This document shows, piece by piece, positions 1 through 9,028 of a stretch of DNA of 62,005 nt (position 1 is its first letter; every line of letters begins with the position of its first letter). This stretch comes from Verrucomicrobiota bacterium (lineage in GTDB: Bacteria; Verrucomicrobiota; Verrucomicrobiia; Opitutales; Opitutaceae). A program made the position numbers and the translations under genes. Where the stretch lies: the NCBI GenBank assembly GCA_028293565.1, contig JAQGON010000108.1, forward strand, positions 1-62,005. Direction: 5' to 3'. Below the pieces are notes generated by a model, which saw only the letters and a list, made by a program, of their open reading frames with translations, had not been told where the DNA came from and did not search any database.

Positions 1-1113
1 GCCGCGTTGTGGCTGGTCTACCAGCTGTCCGGTGATCCATGGCATGTGGGCCTCGTGGGATTCGCGAACCAGATTCCCGTCTTCCTGCTCGCGCCGTTTG
101 CGGGCGTCTGGATCGACCGCCTGGACGCCTTGAACATCGTCCGGCTGACGCAGGTGCTCTCGATGCTGCAATCGGCGGCGCTCGCCGCGCTCGCATTGTC
201 GGGACATATGACCGTTCCCTTGCTGGTTTCGCTTTGCCTCGTGCAGGGACTGATCAACGCCCTCGACTGGCCCGCACGGCAGGCGCTCACCTATCCGCTC
301 GCGGGCGATCCGGCGCTGCTCGAAAACGTCATTGTTCTCAATTCGATCACCTTCAATCTCGCGCGGCTCCTGGGGCCGGCGATCGCGGGATTTGTCATCG
401 CCGCCACCAGTCCGGGCGTTTGCTTCGCGATCGACGCGCTGAGTTATGTGGCGGTGATTGTCGCGCTGGCGGGGGTCAAGGTGGCCGCGCGCACGACGAA
501 GCCGAGCGGGGCGCATCCGCTCGCGGATCTCCGCGAGGGATTTCGTTACGCCACGGGCCATCCGACGATTCGCCGCGCGCTGCTGATGGTTCCGATCATC
601 GGGCTCGCCGGGTTTGCCCACACCATCCTGGCCCCGGTGTTTGCGGAAAGAATTTTCCACGGCGATGCCCGCACGCTGGGCTTTCTCCTGTCGGCGACGG
701 GAATCGGCGCGCTGCTCGCGGGAGTGTCGCTGAGCCTCCGCGCGTCGCCCGCCGGCCTGGAGCGCATCGTCGCCATCGGGGCAGCGATCGACGGCGCGGG
801 GCTCGCGGGAATGGCCTTCGCCCCGACCTTCGCCTATGCCGTTCCCTGCTTCGCCGCGGCGGGAGCGGGCGGGGTCCTCGTCATGGCGTCGAGCAACACC
901 CTCCTCCAGGCCACGGTCGATCACGACAAACGCGGACGGGTGATGAGCCTGTTTGCGACGGGACAGAGCCTGTTTCCCATCGGTAGCCTGCTCGCGGGCG
1001 CGGGCGCCTCGGCGTTCGGCGCGCCCTCCGCGATCGCGGTGTGCGGCGCAATCTGCCTGATTTCTGCGGTGGTCTTTTATCGCACCACCCGCGGCAGGGC
1101 GGGCCGCGACTAG
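1..1113 (+). CDS. MFS transporter, 5'-truncated by the window edge
   Basis: This is the C-terminal part of a major facilitator superfamily permease, probably an efflux carrier of the EntS/MFS_3 type. The reading frame is open from base 1, and the first residues already lie in the first membrane region (WLVYQLSGDPWHVGLVGF), so the true start is upstream of the window. Some 370 residues remain, with about ten hydrophobic segments. The MFS loop motif is visible as GVWIDRLDA after the second segment, and another loop signature, DHDKRGRVMSLF, lies near residue 305. The substrate cannot be told from sequence. The stop overlaps the stop of the converging dehydrogenase gene by four bases, so little room is left for a terminator between them. 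Confidence 0.85.
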   Translation, partial: AALWLVYQLSGDPWHVGLVGFANQIPVFLLAPFAGVWIDRLDALNIVRLTQVLSMLQSAALAALALSGHMTVPLLVSLCLVQGLINALDWPARQALTYPLAGDPALLENVIVLNSITFNLARLLGPAIAGFVIAATSPGVCFAIDALSYVAVIVALAGVKVAARTTKPSGAHPLADLREGFRYATGHPTIRRALLMVPIIGLAGFAHTILAPVFAERIFHGDARTLGFLLSATGIGALLAGVSLSLRASPAGLERIVAIGAAIDGAGLAGMAFAPTFAYAVPCFAAAGAGGVLVMASSNTLLQATVDHDKRGRVMSLFATGQSLFPIGSLLAGAGASAFGAPSAIAVCGAICLISAVVFYRTTRGRAGRD

Positions 1114-4100
1114 AGACCGAGCTTGAACCCTTCGAACTGCGCCTTGATTTCCTGGAGGAAGGCCGCGGCACCGGCGCCGTTGACGACCTTGTGGTCGAAC
1201 GTGATCGAGAGCGTCACGACCTCCGCGGGATACACGACGCCGCCGTCGTTGATCATCCGCTCGTGCGCCGTGCCGACGAACAGCGTGCTCATGGCCGGCG
1301 GGACCACGATCGGCCACGCCTTCTCGATTCCAAACGCCCCGAGGCTCGTCAGGTTCAACGGAGCCTGGACGTCCTCGACGCGCCCGGTGCGCGTCGATTC
1401 CACGGCGGCGGCGTAAGCGGAAACGAACTCCGTCCAGCTGAGACGATTGCTGCGCCGGAGCACCGCGGTTCCGAGGCGGCCGCCCTCGAGCGCGACGGCG
1501 ACGCCCAGTTCAAATTCAGCCTGCTCGAGGATCGTGCCGTCCTTGGTCACAATCCGGCGGAAGGGCGCGTGCTTCTCCATCGCGCGCACCACGCACCAGC
1601 CCATCATGGCGGAAGGCGAAGGCGCGGCCTTCCCCTGCGCCTGTTTCGCCTGTTCGCGCGCGGCGCGGATCGCGCTGTAGCGCACGTCCATTTCCATGTT
1701 CGCCGCGATCACGGAATCGAGCCGGCGCGTGATCGCGGGAGGCAAGGCGGGATCGCGCCGTTCGCCCTGCGGGCCGGAGGCGGCTTTCGCGGCGGGCAAT
1801 CCGGTGCGCTGCATCTGCAGCTGCTGAAGACTGGGGTGCTGGGGCGGCACGACCGTCGCGGGCGCCGAAGGGGAGAACGACGCGATGCCGGCGCTGTCGC
1901 CGGCGATGGTGGCGATTTCCTGCCCGATTTCCACCGTGTCGTCCGGCTTGATCGTCCACGCCTTGAACGTGCCGCTGAAGGACGCCTCGATCGGGTACAC
2001 GGCCTTGTCCGTTTCCACCTCGCACAGCACGTCGTCGTGCTTCACGGCGTCGCCCGGTTTCTTGTGCAGCGCCACCACGCGCGCCGAGCGGAGGCCTTCG
2101 CCCATGATCGGGACTCTCACCACGATGTCACTGGATCCGGCCACGACGCTGTTTACCGGCGCGGGCGACGGGGCGGAAGCAGAAAGCGGCCCGGCGGCCG
2201 GTGGCGGCTGGGCCGGCGGATAGCCCGCCTTTTCCGTCGAGGTCGCCATGGCCCGCCGCAGCGCATCGATGATGCGCGGCGTGTCCGGCAGCGCCGCATA
2301 TTCGTAAACCGGGTTGTAGCCGATCATCACGTTGCCCTTCGAAACGAGGACCGGCGGCGCCACCATCCGGCTCCAGACATCGGGCCGCCCGGCAATGTGC
2401 GAAATGATCATCTGCCCGACGGAGCAGTTCTCGGTGTCCTCCTGCACGACGACCAGCCGTCCGGTCTTCCGCACCGACTCCTCGATCATCTCGTGGTCCC
2501 ACGGGACGATCGAGCGGAGGTCGATCAGCTCGACGCTGATCTCGCCCTGCAGCGCCGCGACCGCCTCGAGCGATTTCTCCATTGTGTTTCCCCAGGCCAC
2601 GAGGGTCACGTCGCCCCCCTCCTCGCGCCGGCGCGCATGGCCGATCGGGACCGCCATGGCCGGCTCGGCAATGGTGCGCTCGGCCCAAAGGAGATGTTTC
2701 GGCGCGAGGAAAATCACCGGGTCCTCCGAATGCATCGCCGTCCAGAGCAGCCCCGCCGCGTCCTCGGGCGTGCTCGGGATCACCACGTTGAGCCCAGGAA
2801 AATGCGCGATCGCCGATTCGTTGGCCTGCGAATGCCAGAGCGAACCGCCCGGCAGATACGCGCCATACGGTGCATAGATCACCACCGGGCACGACCAGCG
2901 GCCGTCGGTGCGCCAGCGGAGGGTCGCAAGGTTGGTGACAAGCTGGTTCCAGCCCGGATAGATGAAATCGACGAACTGCACCTCGAACACCGGCCGCTTC
3001 CCATAGCTCGCGAGCCCGCAGGCCACGCCGAGAATGGTGCTCTCCGCCAGCGGCGAGTTGAAGACCTGCTCCGGAAAATCGGTCGAGAGTTTCTGCGTGA
3101 GGCGAAAGACGCCGCCCTTGGGATCCTCCACGTCCTCGCCGAAAATCAGCCGGCCCGGATCCGCGTCGAGCCCCGAGCGCAGCGTCAGGTTGATGACGTC
3201 GCCCATGCGATACTTGCCGGGCTTGAGCACCTGCTCGTCGAGGGCGGCGGGAAGGGAGGAGACATTGGTCTCCAGTTCGTTCGCGACCGGATTCTCCGCC
3301 TTCTCGGCCTCGAGGTAATCGAGGCGCACGCGCTCCTTCGTTTCGCGGTCCAGCTGTTCAAACTGCGCCTCGGTGAGCTCGCCCTCGGCGATCAGCTGCG
3401 CCTTCAGCGTCAGCAGCGGGTCGCGCTCGGCCAGCGCCGCGAGTTCCTCCCTGCTCCGGTAAATCGCGTGGTCATCCGAGCTCGTGTGGCTCGAGAGCCG
3501 TTCCATCCGCGCCCAGACCAGCACCGGGCCCTGTCCCGAGCGCACCGCTTCGAGCGCCGATTCGGTGGCCGCGTGGACGGCTTCGACGTCCCATCCGTCG
3601 ACCGCGCGCCACTGGTCCTCGTTGAGGACCGAGAGCGCCCGCGGCGTGATTTTCGCGGTGGGGGTGCTGATGCCAAAGCCGTTGTCCTCGACGATCAGCA
3701 GAAGCGGGAGCCGGCGCTCCTGCGCGAAGCACACCGCCTCGTAGAAATCGCCCTGGCGCGTGGCCGCGTCGCCCACCGTGGCCACCACCACGGTCTGTTT
3801 TCCGTCGAGCTGCATGCCCCACGCCATCCCGCAGGCCGGAAGCAGCTGCGCGGCGGTCGGCGTCGGCACGCTCCAGATGTTCTGCTCGCGGTAGCTGTAG
3901 TGCGACGGCATCTGGCGCCCGCCGGAGGAGGAGCCGCGCTTCGCCATGTAATCGAGGGCCAGCTGGCGCGTCGTCACGCCGCGGGCCAGGACCAACCCGC
4001 GGTCCCGGTAGTACGGCACGATGAAATCGTCCGCCCGCAGCTGCAGCGCCACCGCCGCCAGCGCTTCATGGCCGCGGCCGGACACGTGAAAGTGCCCCTT

Positions 4101-4211
4101 GCCCTGTCGATTGAGATTTTCTTCGCGGAGATCGCCGTGCCGGCTTTCGAGGATGGTCGTCAGCAGGCGGTGCTTGAGCTTCGGGGACAGACGGGAGGCA
4201 ACGGAAGGCAT
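1110..4211 (-). CDS. Single-chain 2-oxo-acid dehydrogenase: E1alpha + E1beta + lipoyl + E2 acyltransferase fusion
   Basis: The 1033-residue protein combines parts normally made as three polypeptides of a branched-chain 2-oxo-acid (or pyruvate) dehydrogenase complex. Residues 1-300 are E1alpha, with the thiamine diphosphate motif from GDAATRQGDFYEA (G147) to N177. Residues 335-655 are E1beta (FGEDVEDPKGGVF, PYGAYLPGGSLWHSQ). Residues 695-770 are a lipoyl domain with the lipoylated lysine in ETDKA (K736). Residues 820-1033 are an E2 catalytic domain. The E2 active-site motif, normally DHRxxDG, reads DHKVVNG (H1007, N1011), so the usual Asp is Asn. No clear peripheral-subunit-binding domain separates lipoyl and catalytic parts. 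The chosen ATG follows a GGAG ribosome-binding site; an upstream in-frame extension to 4334 lacks one. No E3 (lipoamide dehydrogenase) gene is in the window. Confidence 0.88.
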   Translation of the reverse strand: MPSVASRLSPKLKHRLLTTILESRHGDLREENLNRQGKGHFHVSGRGHEALAAVALQLRADDFIVPYYRDRGLVLARGVTTRQLALDYMAKRGSSSGGRQMPSHYSYREQNIWSVPTPTAAQLLPACGMAWGMQLDGKQTVVVATVGDAATRQGDFYEAVCFAQERRLPLLLIVEDNGFGISTPTAKITPRALSVLNEDQWRAVDGWDVEAVHAATESALEAVRSGQGPVLVWARMERLSSHTSSDDHAIYRSREELAALAERDPLLTLKAQLIAEGELTEAQFEQLDRETKERVRLDYLEAEKAENPVANELETNVSSLPAALDEQVLKPGKYRMGDVINLTLRSGLDADPGRLIFGEDVEDPKGGVFRLTQKLSTDFPEQVFNSPLAESTILGVACGLASYGKRPVFEVQFVDFIYPGWNQLVTNLATLRWRTDGRWSCPVVIYAPYGAYLPGGSLWHSQANESAIAHFPGLNVVIPSTPEDAAGLLWTAMHSEDPVIFLAPKHLLWAERTIAEPAMAVPIGHARRREEGGDVTLVAWGNTMEKSLEAVAALQGEISVELIDLRSIVPWDHEMIEESVRKTGRLVVVQEDTENCSVGQMIISHIAGRPDVWSRMVAPPVLVSKGNVMIGYNPVYEYAALPDTPRIIDALRRAMATSTEKAGYPPAQPPPAAGPLSASAPSPAPVNSVVAGSSDIVVRVPIMGEGLRSARVVALHKKPGDAVKHDDVLCEVETDKAVYPIEASFSGTFKAWTIKPDDTVEIGQEIATIAGDSAGIASFSPSAPATVVPPQHPSLQQLQMQRTGLPAAKAASGPQGERRDPALPPAITRRLDSVIAANMEMDVRYSAIRAAREQAKQAQGKAAPSPSAMMGWCVVRAMEKHAPFRRIVTKDGTILEQAEFELGVAVALEGGRLGTAVLRRSNRLSWTEFVSAYAAAVESTRTGRVEDVQAPLNLTSLGAFGIEKAWPIVVPPAMSTLFVGTAHERMINDGGVVYPAEVVTLSITFDHKVVNGAGAAAFLQEIKAQFEGFKLGL

Positions 4212-4366
4212 GGGGACTCCAAGGGGGTTGGGAGTTGATGTTTTATAATGACCCCACGCTCGCCGAAACGCTCCGCGAAGCAACGCGTTTTCGACGCCTT
4301 CCCGCGGATCGCGCGGAGAATCCGGCGGTCCCATCCACGGCTATTCCCGAAATCGGCAAACGGGTC

Positions 4367-6370
4367 TCAAACCGCGCCGATGCTCTTCGCGTACCGCATC
4401 AGTCCGCCCCGAAAAGCCGGAAACCCCGTTCCCATCAGCAGCGCGAAGTCGGCGTCATCGGCGGATTTCAGCACGCCTTCATCGAGCACGCGTTTCGTTT
4501 CCTCGATCATCACCCGATTGAGCCGGTCGCTGAGCGCCTTCGCGTCCATCGACACCCTCGCGGCGGACCGGAATTTTTCCACGCCGGGATTCAGCGCCTC
4601 CCGGCCCTCGGTGTAGGAGTAGAATCCGCTGCCCGCCCCGTTCTTCCTGCCTTTCATGCCGGCGTCGAGCATCCGGCGGCAAATCGCCGAAGTCTTGAAG
4701 CGCTGCGGGAAATAATGCGCCATCTCGCCGAAGATGAAATCGGTGACGTCCACGCCGACCTCGTCGATCAGCCGCATGGGGCCCATCGGCCAGCCCCACT
4801 CGCGCAGCGCCGCGTCCAGCGCATCGGCGGGCACGCCCTGCTCCCACAGCTGGCACGCCTCGTTGAGATAAAAAAACAGCACGCGCGTGACGAGGAAGCC
4901 CGGTGACGACCGGCAGATCACCGGGCTCTTCCCCAGCGCCTTGGCGAACGCGAGCGTCCGTTCGGCGGTTTCCCGGGTCGTCTGCGGGCCCAGCACCAGC
5001 TCGATGAGCGCCATCCGGCTGACGGGATTGAAAAAATGAACGCCGATCGTCCGCCCCGGATGCGACGCCTTCGCCGTCAGTTCCTCGATCGGCAGCGCCG
5101 AGGTGTTCGACGCCAGGACACAGTCCGGCCGCACGACGGCCGAGAGTTCCGCGAAGAGCTGCTGCTTCGCGGCGACGTTTTCGACGATCGCCTCGATCAC
5201 CAGGTCGCAGTCGCCGAAACCCTCCCAGGCCGTCGTGGTCTTCAGCCGCGCCAGCCCCAAGGCGGCCGCTTCGGGACTCGTTTTCTGGCGTCCCACCGCC
5301 TCGTCGAACAGCCCGCGCACCACCGCCGCTCCACGCTCGACCAGCTCCGGCTTCACGTCGCGCAGCACGACCTCGTGCCCGCGGGCGGCGCACCATTGCG
5401 CAATCCCCGATCCCATCACGCCCGCCCCCACCACGCCGATTTTTCCGAACGGCCGCACGGCCGCCGGCGACGTCGACGTCGGATACCAGGCATCGACCGA
5501 GAGTTTCTTCACGCCGTCCTTCAGGAAAAAAATATGGATCAGATTGCGGCACACCTCCCCCGCGGTGATTTCGCCAAACGCGCGCGCCTCCTGTTCGAGC
5601 GCCGCCTCCACCGGCAGCATCTCCGTGCGCTCGATCAGGTCGATCGCGCGCAGCGGCGCCGGTTCGCGGCCGCGCGTCTTCTTGACCGTTCCGGCGCGCA
5701 AGGCCGCGAACATCGGCGCATCCGCCGAGGGCGGGCGCGGACGCGCCGGAATTCCCTCACTCGCCAGCTTGAGCGCCATGGCGCGCGCGCGCGCCTTCAG
5801 TTCCGGCGCGGGGACGATCTCATCGATCAAACCCGCCTGCCGCGCCTCGGCCGCGGACACCAGCGCGCCTTTCAGAATGTGCTCCAGCGCGCCCTTCGCG
5901 CCGATCAACCGCGGGAGCCGCACGGTGCCGCCCCAGCCGGGAATCGTGCCGATGCTCGTCTCCGGCAGGCCGATCGCCGTCTCCCTCGCGTCGCTCGCGA
6001 TGCGCCAGTGACACGCCAGCGCGAGCTCGTAACCGCCGCCGGCACATGCCCCGTGAATCGCGCAGACCACCGGAACGCGGAAATTGGCGAGCTGCGCAAA
6101 CGTCGACTGCCCGTCGCGGCTGACCGCCGTCACCGCCACGGCATCGGGCAGTTTCGAAAGCCAGCGCAGGTCCGCGCCCGCGATGAAGATCTTTTCCTTC
6201 GCGCTCATCACGATGACGGCCTTCACCGCCGACGCCGCCAGCGCGGCCAGCGCGCTACGCAGATCGGCGTGAACCGCCGCGGTGAAAACATTCGCGCGCG
6301 CCGCCGGATCGTCGAACACGATCCAGCCGAGGCCGTCGGCATCCATCGAGTAGGCAACAGTGGGTTTCAT
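4367..6370 (-). CDS. fadJ: Bifunctional enoyl-CoA hydratase / 3-hydroxyacyl-CoA dehydrogenase (FadJ/FadB type)
   Basis: This 667-residue enzyme should catalyse the hydration and NAD-dependent oxidation steps of fatty-acid beta-oxidation. The N-terminal crotonase domain (residues 1-200) keeps both catalytic glutamates, in GGGYE (E115) and GLPETSIG (E137). The dehydrogenase half has the Rossmann motif GVVGAGVMGSGIAQ from residue 312 and the catalytic histidine in GVHFFNPV (H445). C-terminal 3HCDH domains run from about 488 to the end. Length is close to FadJ (about 714). It lies upstream of the fused 2-oxo-acid dehydrogenase on the same strand, 155 bases apart, which fits a shared acyl-CoA or branched-chain degradation role; that link is inferred. 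No thiolase gene is adjacent. The FadJ versus FadB choice is not certain. Confidence 0.88.
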   Translation of the reverse strand: MKPTVAYSMDADGLGWIVFDDPAARANVFTAAVHADLRSALAALAASAVKAVIVMSAKEKIFIAGADLRWLSKLPDAVAVTAVSRDGQSTFAQLANFRVPVVCAIHGACAGGGYELALACHWRIASDARETAIGLPETSIGTIPGWGGTVRLPRLIGAKGALEHILKGALVSAAEARQAGLIDEIVPAPELKARARAMALKLASEGIPARPRPPSADAPMFAALRAGTVKKTRGREPAPLRAIDLIERTEMLPVEAALEQEARAFGEITAGEVCRNLIHIFFLKDGVKKLSVDAWYPTSTSPAAVRPFGKIGVVGAGVMGSGIAQWCAARGHEVVLRDVKPELVERGAAVVRGLFDEAVGRQKTSPEAAALGLARLKTTTAWEGFGDCDLVIEAIVENVAAKQQLFAELSAVVRPDCVLASNTSALPIEELTAKASHPGRTIGVHFFNPVSRMALIELVLGPQTTRETAERTLAFAKALGKSPVICRSSPGFLVTRVLFFYLNEACQLWEQGVPADALDAALREWGWPMGPMRLIDEVGVDVTDFIFGEMAHYFPQRFKTSAICRRMLDAGMKGRKNGAGSGFYSYTEGREALNPGVEKFRSAARVSMDAKALSDRLNRVMIEETKRVLDEGVLKSADDADFALLMGTGFPAFRGGLMRYAKSIGAV

Positions 6371-6447
6371 CGGGGAGAGGCAACTGTCCGACCACGATGC
6401 AAACCGGCTCGCCCAAGTAAACCGTCCATTCGGATGCCGGCGTTGCG

Positions 6448-7284
6448 TCAGGGCCGCGTCCGGGCATTTCCACCCCGGGGCGAGAATTTCCGCAGGTACT
6501 TCAGCGCGATTTCAAACTCCGGCGGCAGCGGCGCGCGCAGCGTCAGGGGCTCGCGCGTGGCGGGATGTTTCACGGTGACCTCGCTCGCGTGCAGCGCGAG
6601 GCGGGTCAGCAGCGGTTTTTCGTCCTCGCGCCCCTTGTACCCGCGCTTCAGATCGGACAGCAGAAGGCGCACCCCGGCGTCGCCATAGAGGTGATCGTTG
6701 AGCACCGGCGCGCCGAGGGCGGCAAGATGGACGCGCAGCTGGTGGGTGCGGCCGGTGACGGGACGACACTCGATCCAGGCAAATTTTCCGAAACGCTCGA
6801 GGACGACGAACTCGGTCAGGCACTCCCGCGCGCCGCGGCCCTTGCCGACGCGGAATTTTCCGGGTTCGCGCATGTCGTCCACCAGCGAAAAATCCATCGT
6901 GAAACGATCCGCCAGCCCGGCCGGTCCGTCGCGCAGCAGCGCCGCCGCCGGCATGGCGCGCTCCACCGGAAGGACCGTCACCAGCGCCCCGAAGCGCTTG
7001 TCCGCGGTCTTCGACTGGAACTGTCCGCTCAGAAAATCGAGCGCGACCTTGGTCTTCGCGCACACCACGACGCCGCTCGCCTCGGTCTCCAGACGGTGCA
7101 CGTTGGCCAATTCCGCGCCATAGCGCGCCCGCGCGCGTTCCATGAGCGATCCGCGCGACTTCGCCGCCGACGGGTCCGCCGAGACCGGCAGCCCGGAAGG
7201 TTTGTCAAAGGCCAGCATGTCGTCGTCCTCATGGAGGACCGGAGGCAGCGCCGAAAGTGAGGAAGGCAGGTTCAAGCGGACCAC
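6448..7284 (-). CDS. RluA-family pseudouridine synthase-like protein with substituted catalytic Asp
   Basis: The protein (278 aa) has the RluA-family core: FDKPSGLPV near residue 26, the active-site motif region near 63, and the substrate-loop motif GRTHQLRVHLAALGAPV followed by NDHLYG. RluA enzymes convert uridine to pseudouridine in rRNA or tRNA with an invariant Asp in HRLD. Here the motif is HRLETEASG, with Glu at position 66 (codon GAG). All other motifs look intact, so the gene is not decaying, but ordinary catalysis is doubtful. The start is a GTG preceded by AAGG at good spacing. The gene diverges from the GH3-family gene. There is no S4 domain at the N terminus. Confidence 0.85.
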   Translation of the reverse strand: MVRLNLPSSLSALPPVLHEDDDMLAFDKPSGLPVSADPSAAKSRGSLMERARARYGAELANVHRLETEASGVVVCAKTKVALDFLSGQFQSKTADKRFGALVTVLPVERAMPAAALLRDGPAGLADRFTMDFSLVDDMREPGKFRVGKGRGARECLTEFVVLERFGKFAWIECRPVTGRTHQLRVHLAALGAPVLNDHLYGDAGVRLLLSDLKRGYKGREDEKPLLTRLALHASEVTVKHPATREPLTLRAPLPPEFEIALKYLRKFSPRGGNARTRP

Positions 7285-7436
7285 GAATGACCTTCGCCAG
7301 GCGGACGCGGCAATCCAATAGTCGGAGCCAAAGCATTCCCGCGATGCGCCTGAGGTCGGACGAATGCGTCGGGGAATGCGCTTGCGGCTTTTCCTCGGGA
7401 GCGGCTGCCTTCCAGAGGTCCCGTTGGCCGCTGCCG

Positions 7437-9023
7437 ATGCCGGTTCTTCCCAAAAGTTTTCTGACGATCGGCGCGGGCCTGCAAACGGCCCGCATGAAGC
7501 GGCGGCTGCAGGAAACGAAGACGGCCGAGCCGGCGCAATGGCGCACCTTTCAGGAGCTCATGAGGATGTTCGCCGCAACCTCCCATGGCCGGCTCAACGG
7601 CGTGAAGGCCGCGATGAGTTACGCCAACTTCCAGGCGCGCGTGCCGCTGCAGACCTACGAACTCCTCGCCCCCAGCATCAGCCGGATGCAGCGCGGGGAG
7701 CGCGACGTGCTCTGGCCGGGCGAGTGCACCTTCTACGCGGTCACGGCCGGCACCGCGGGCGCGCCGAAGACGCTGCCGGTCACCAACGCGCTGCTCGAGC
7801 ATTTCAACCGCGCCGGCCGCGCGTCGCTGCTCCACTACACTGCGCGCTCGAAAAACGCGCGGGTTTTCCGGGGGCGCCATCTCTTCCTCGGAGGATCCAC
7901 GACGCTCGCCGCCATTCGGGACGCCGAGCCCTTTGTCGCCTATGCCGGCGACATCAGCGCGCTCGCCGCGCTGAACATGCCGCTGGCGATCGAGCGCCAT
8001 CTTTACGAGCCCGGCACCGCGATCGCCCAGATCACCGACTGGACGGAAAAAATCGCGGCCGTCGTGCAGCGCACGCTGGCCGCCGACATCTCCCTGGTCG
8101 CCGGCGTCACGCCCTGGCTGCTGGAGCTCGCCGAGGCACTGCTTCGCGGCGCGACCGGCGGAAACGCCCGGCCGATCAACCTGCAGATGATGTGGCCGAA
8201 CCTGGAATGCGTGGTGCACAGCGGCGTGCTCCTGACGCCCTTCTACGACGATCTCCGCCGCGCGTACGGACCCACCGTCAATTTTCACGAAGTCTATGCC
8301 GCGTCGGAAGGCGTGATCGCCGCCCAGGACGCCACGCCCGGCGAGGGCCTGCGCCTGATCGCGGATGCCGGCCTGTTTTTCGAATTCATTCCCGCGCGGA
8401 AATACGATCCTGCGCGTCTTCCAAGCCTGTCAGCCGACGCCATGCCGCTGGCCTCCGTGCAGGCCGGGGTCGACTATGTGCTCGTCCTCACCACACCCGG
8501 AGGCCTCTGCCGCTATGTCCTCGGCGACGTCGTCCGCTTCATTTCGACGGAGCCGCCGCGCCTGATCCTGGTCGGGCGAACGGAACTCCAGCTCGACGCC
8601 TTTGGCGAGAACGTGTCCGAAAAGGACCTCACCGACACGCTGCTCGCCGTCTGCCGTTCGCATGGCTGGAACATCGTGAATTTCCACGTGGCCCCGCTCG
8701 TCAATCCATCTCTGACCGGCCAGGTCCGCGGCCGCCACGAATGGTGGATCGAGCTGCGGGCCGGAACCGTCCAGACCCCGATCGGAGTGACGCTCGCATC
8801 GGAGCTGGACCATGACCTCGCCGCGCGGAATCCGAGCTATGCCGCCAGGCGAAAGGCGGACGGCTTCGAGACGCCGGTCGTGAGGCTCGTCATGCCGGGA
8901 GTGTTCGAGCACTGGATGCGCCACCAGCACCGGTGGGGCGGCCAGAGCAAGATGCCGCGGTGCCGGCGCGACCGGCTGATCGCTGACGGGCTCGGTGCCA
9001 TCGCCCGTTTCAACAACGACTGA
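7437..9023 (+). CDS. GH3 auxin-responsive-promoter family protein (acyl-adenylate-forming)
   Basis: This 528-residue protein belongs to the GH3 superfamily, which in plants adenylates carboxylic acids and conjugates them to amino acids. Bacterial members are widespread, but their substrates are mostly unknown. Visible motifs are the phosphate-binding region YAVTAGTAGAPKTLPVT, the adenine/acyl region NFHEVYAASEG, and LCRYVLGDVVRF before the hinge. ATG at 7437 (MPVLPKSFLTIG) is chosen because it matches the usual family N terminus; the frame stays open back to 7257 but would overlap the divergent gene. There is no signal peptide, so it is probably cytoplasmic. It converges on the TlpA-like gene with only five bases between stops. 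Confidence 0.85.
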   Translation: MPVLPKSFLTIGAGLQTARMKRRLQETKTAEPAQWRTFQELMRMFAATSHGRLNGVKAAMSYANFQARVPLQTYELLAPSISRMQRGERDVLWPGECTFYAVTAGTAGAPKTLPVTNALLEHFNRAGRASLLHYTARSKNARVFRGRHLFLGGSTTLAAIRDAEPFVAYAGDISALAALNMPLAIERHLYEPGTAIAQITDWTEKIAAVVQRTLAADISLVAGVTPWLLELAEALLRGATGGNARPINLQMMWPNLECVVHSGVLLTPFYDDLRRAYGPTVNFHEVYAASEGVIAAQDATPGEGLRLIADAGLFFEFIPARKYDPARLPSLSADAMPLASVQAGVDYVLVLTTPGGLCRYVLGDVVRFISTEPPRLILVGRTELQLDAFGENVSEKDLTDTLLAVCRSHGWNIVNFHVAPLVNPSLTGQVRGRHEWWIELRAGTVQTPIGVTLASELDHDLAARNPSYAARRKADGFETPVVRLVMPGVFEHWMRHQHRWGGQSKMPRCRRDRLIADGLGAIARFNND

Positions 9024-9028
9024 CCGCC

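Noticed and set aside
1041-4238. Plus-strand open frame of 1065 codons opposite the dehydrogenase fusion
   Set aside because: It is rich in Arg/His/Gly/Asp with no domain or hydrophobic pattern, and mirrors a strongly supported gene; high GC content produces such antisense frames.
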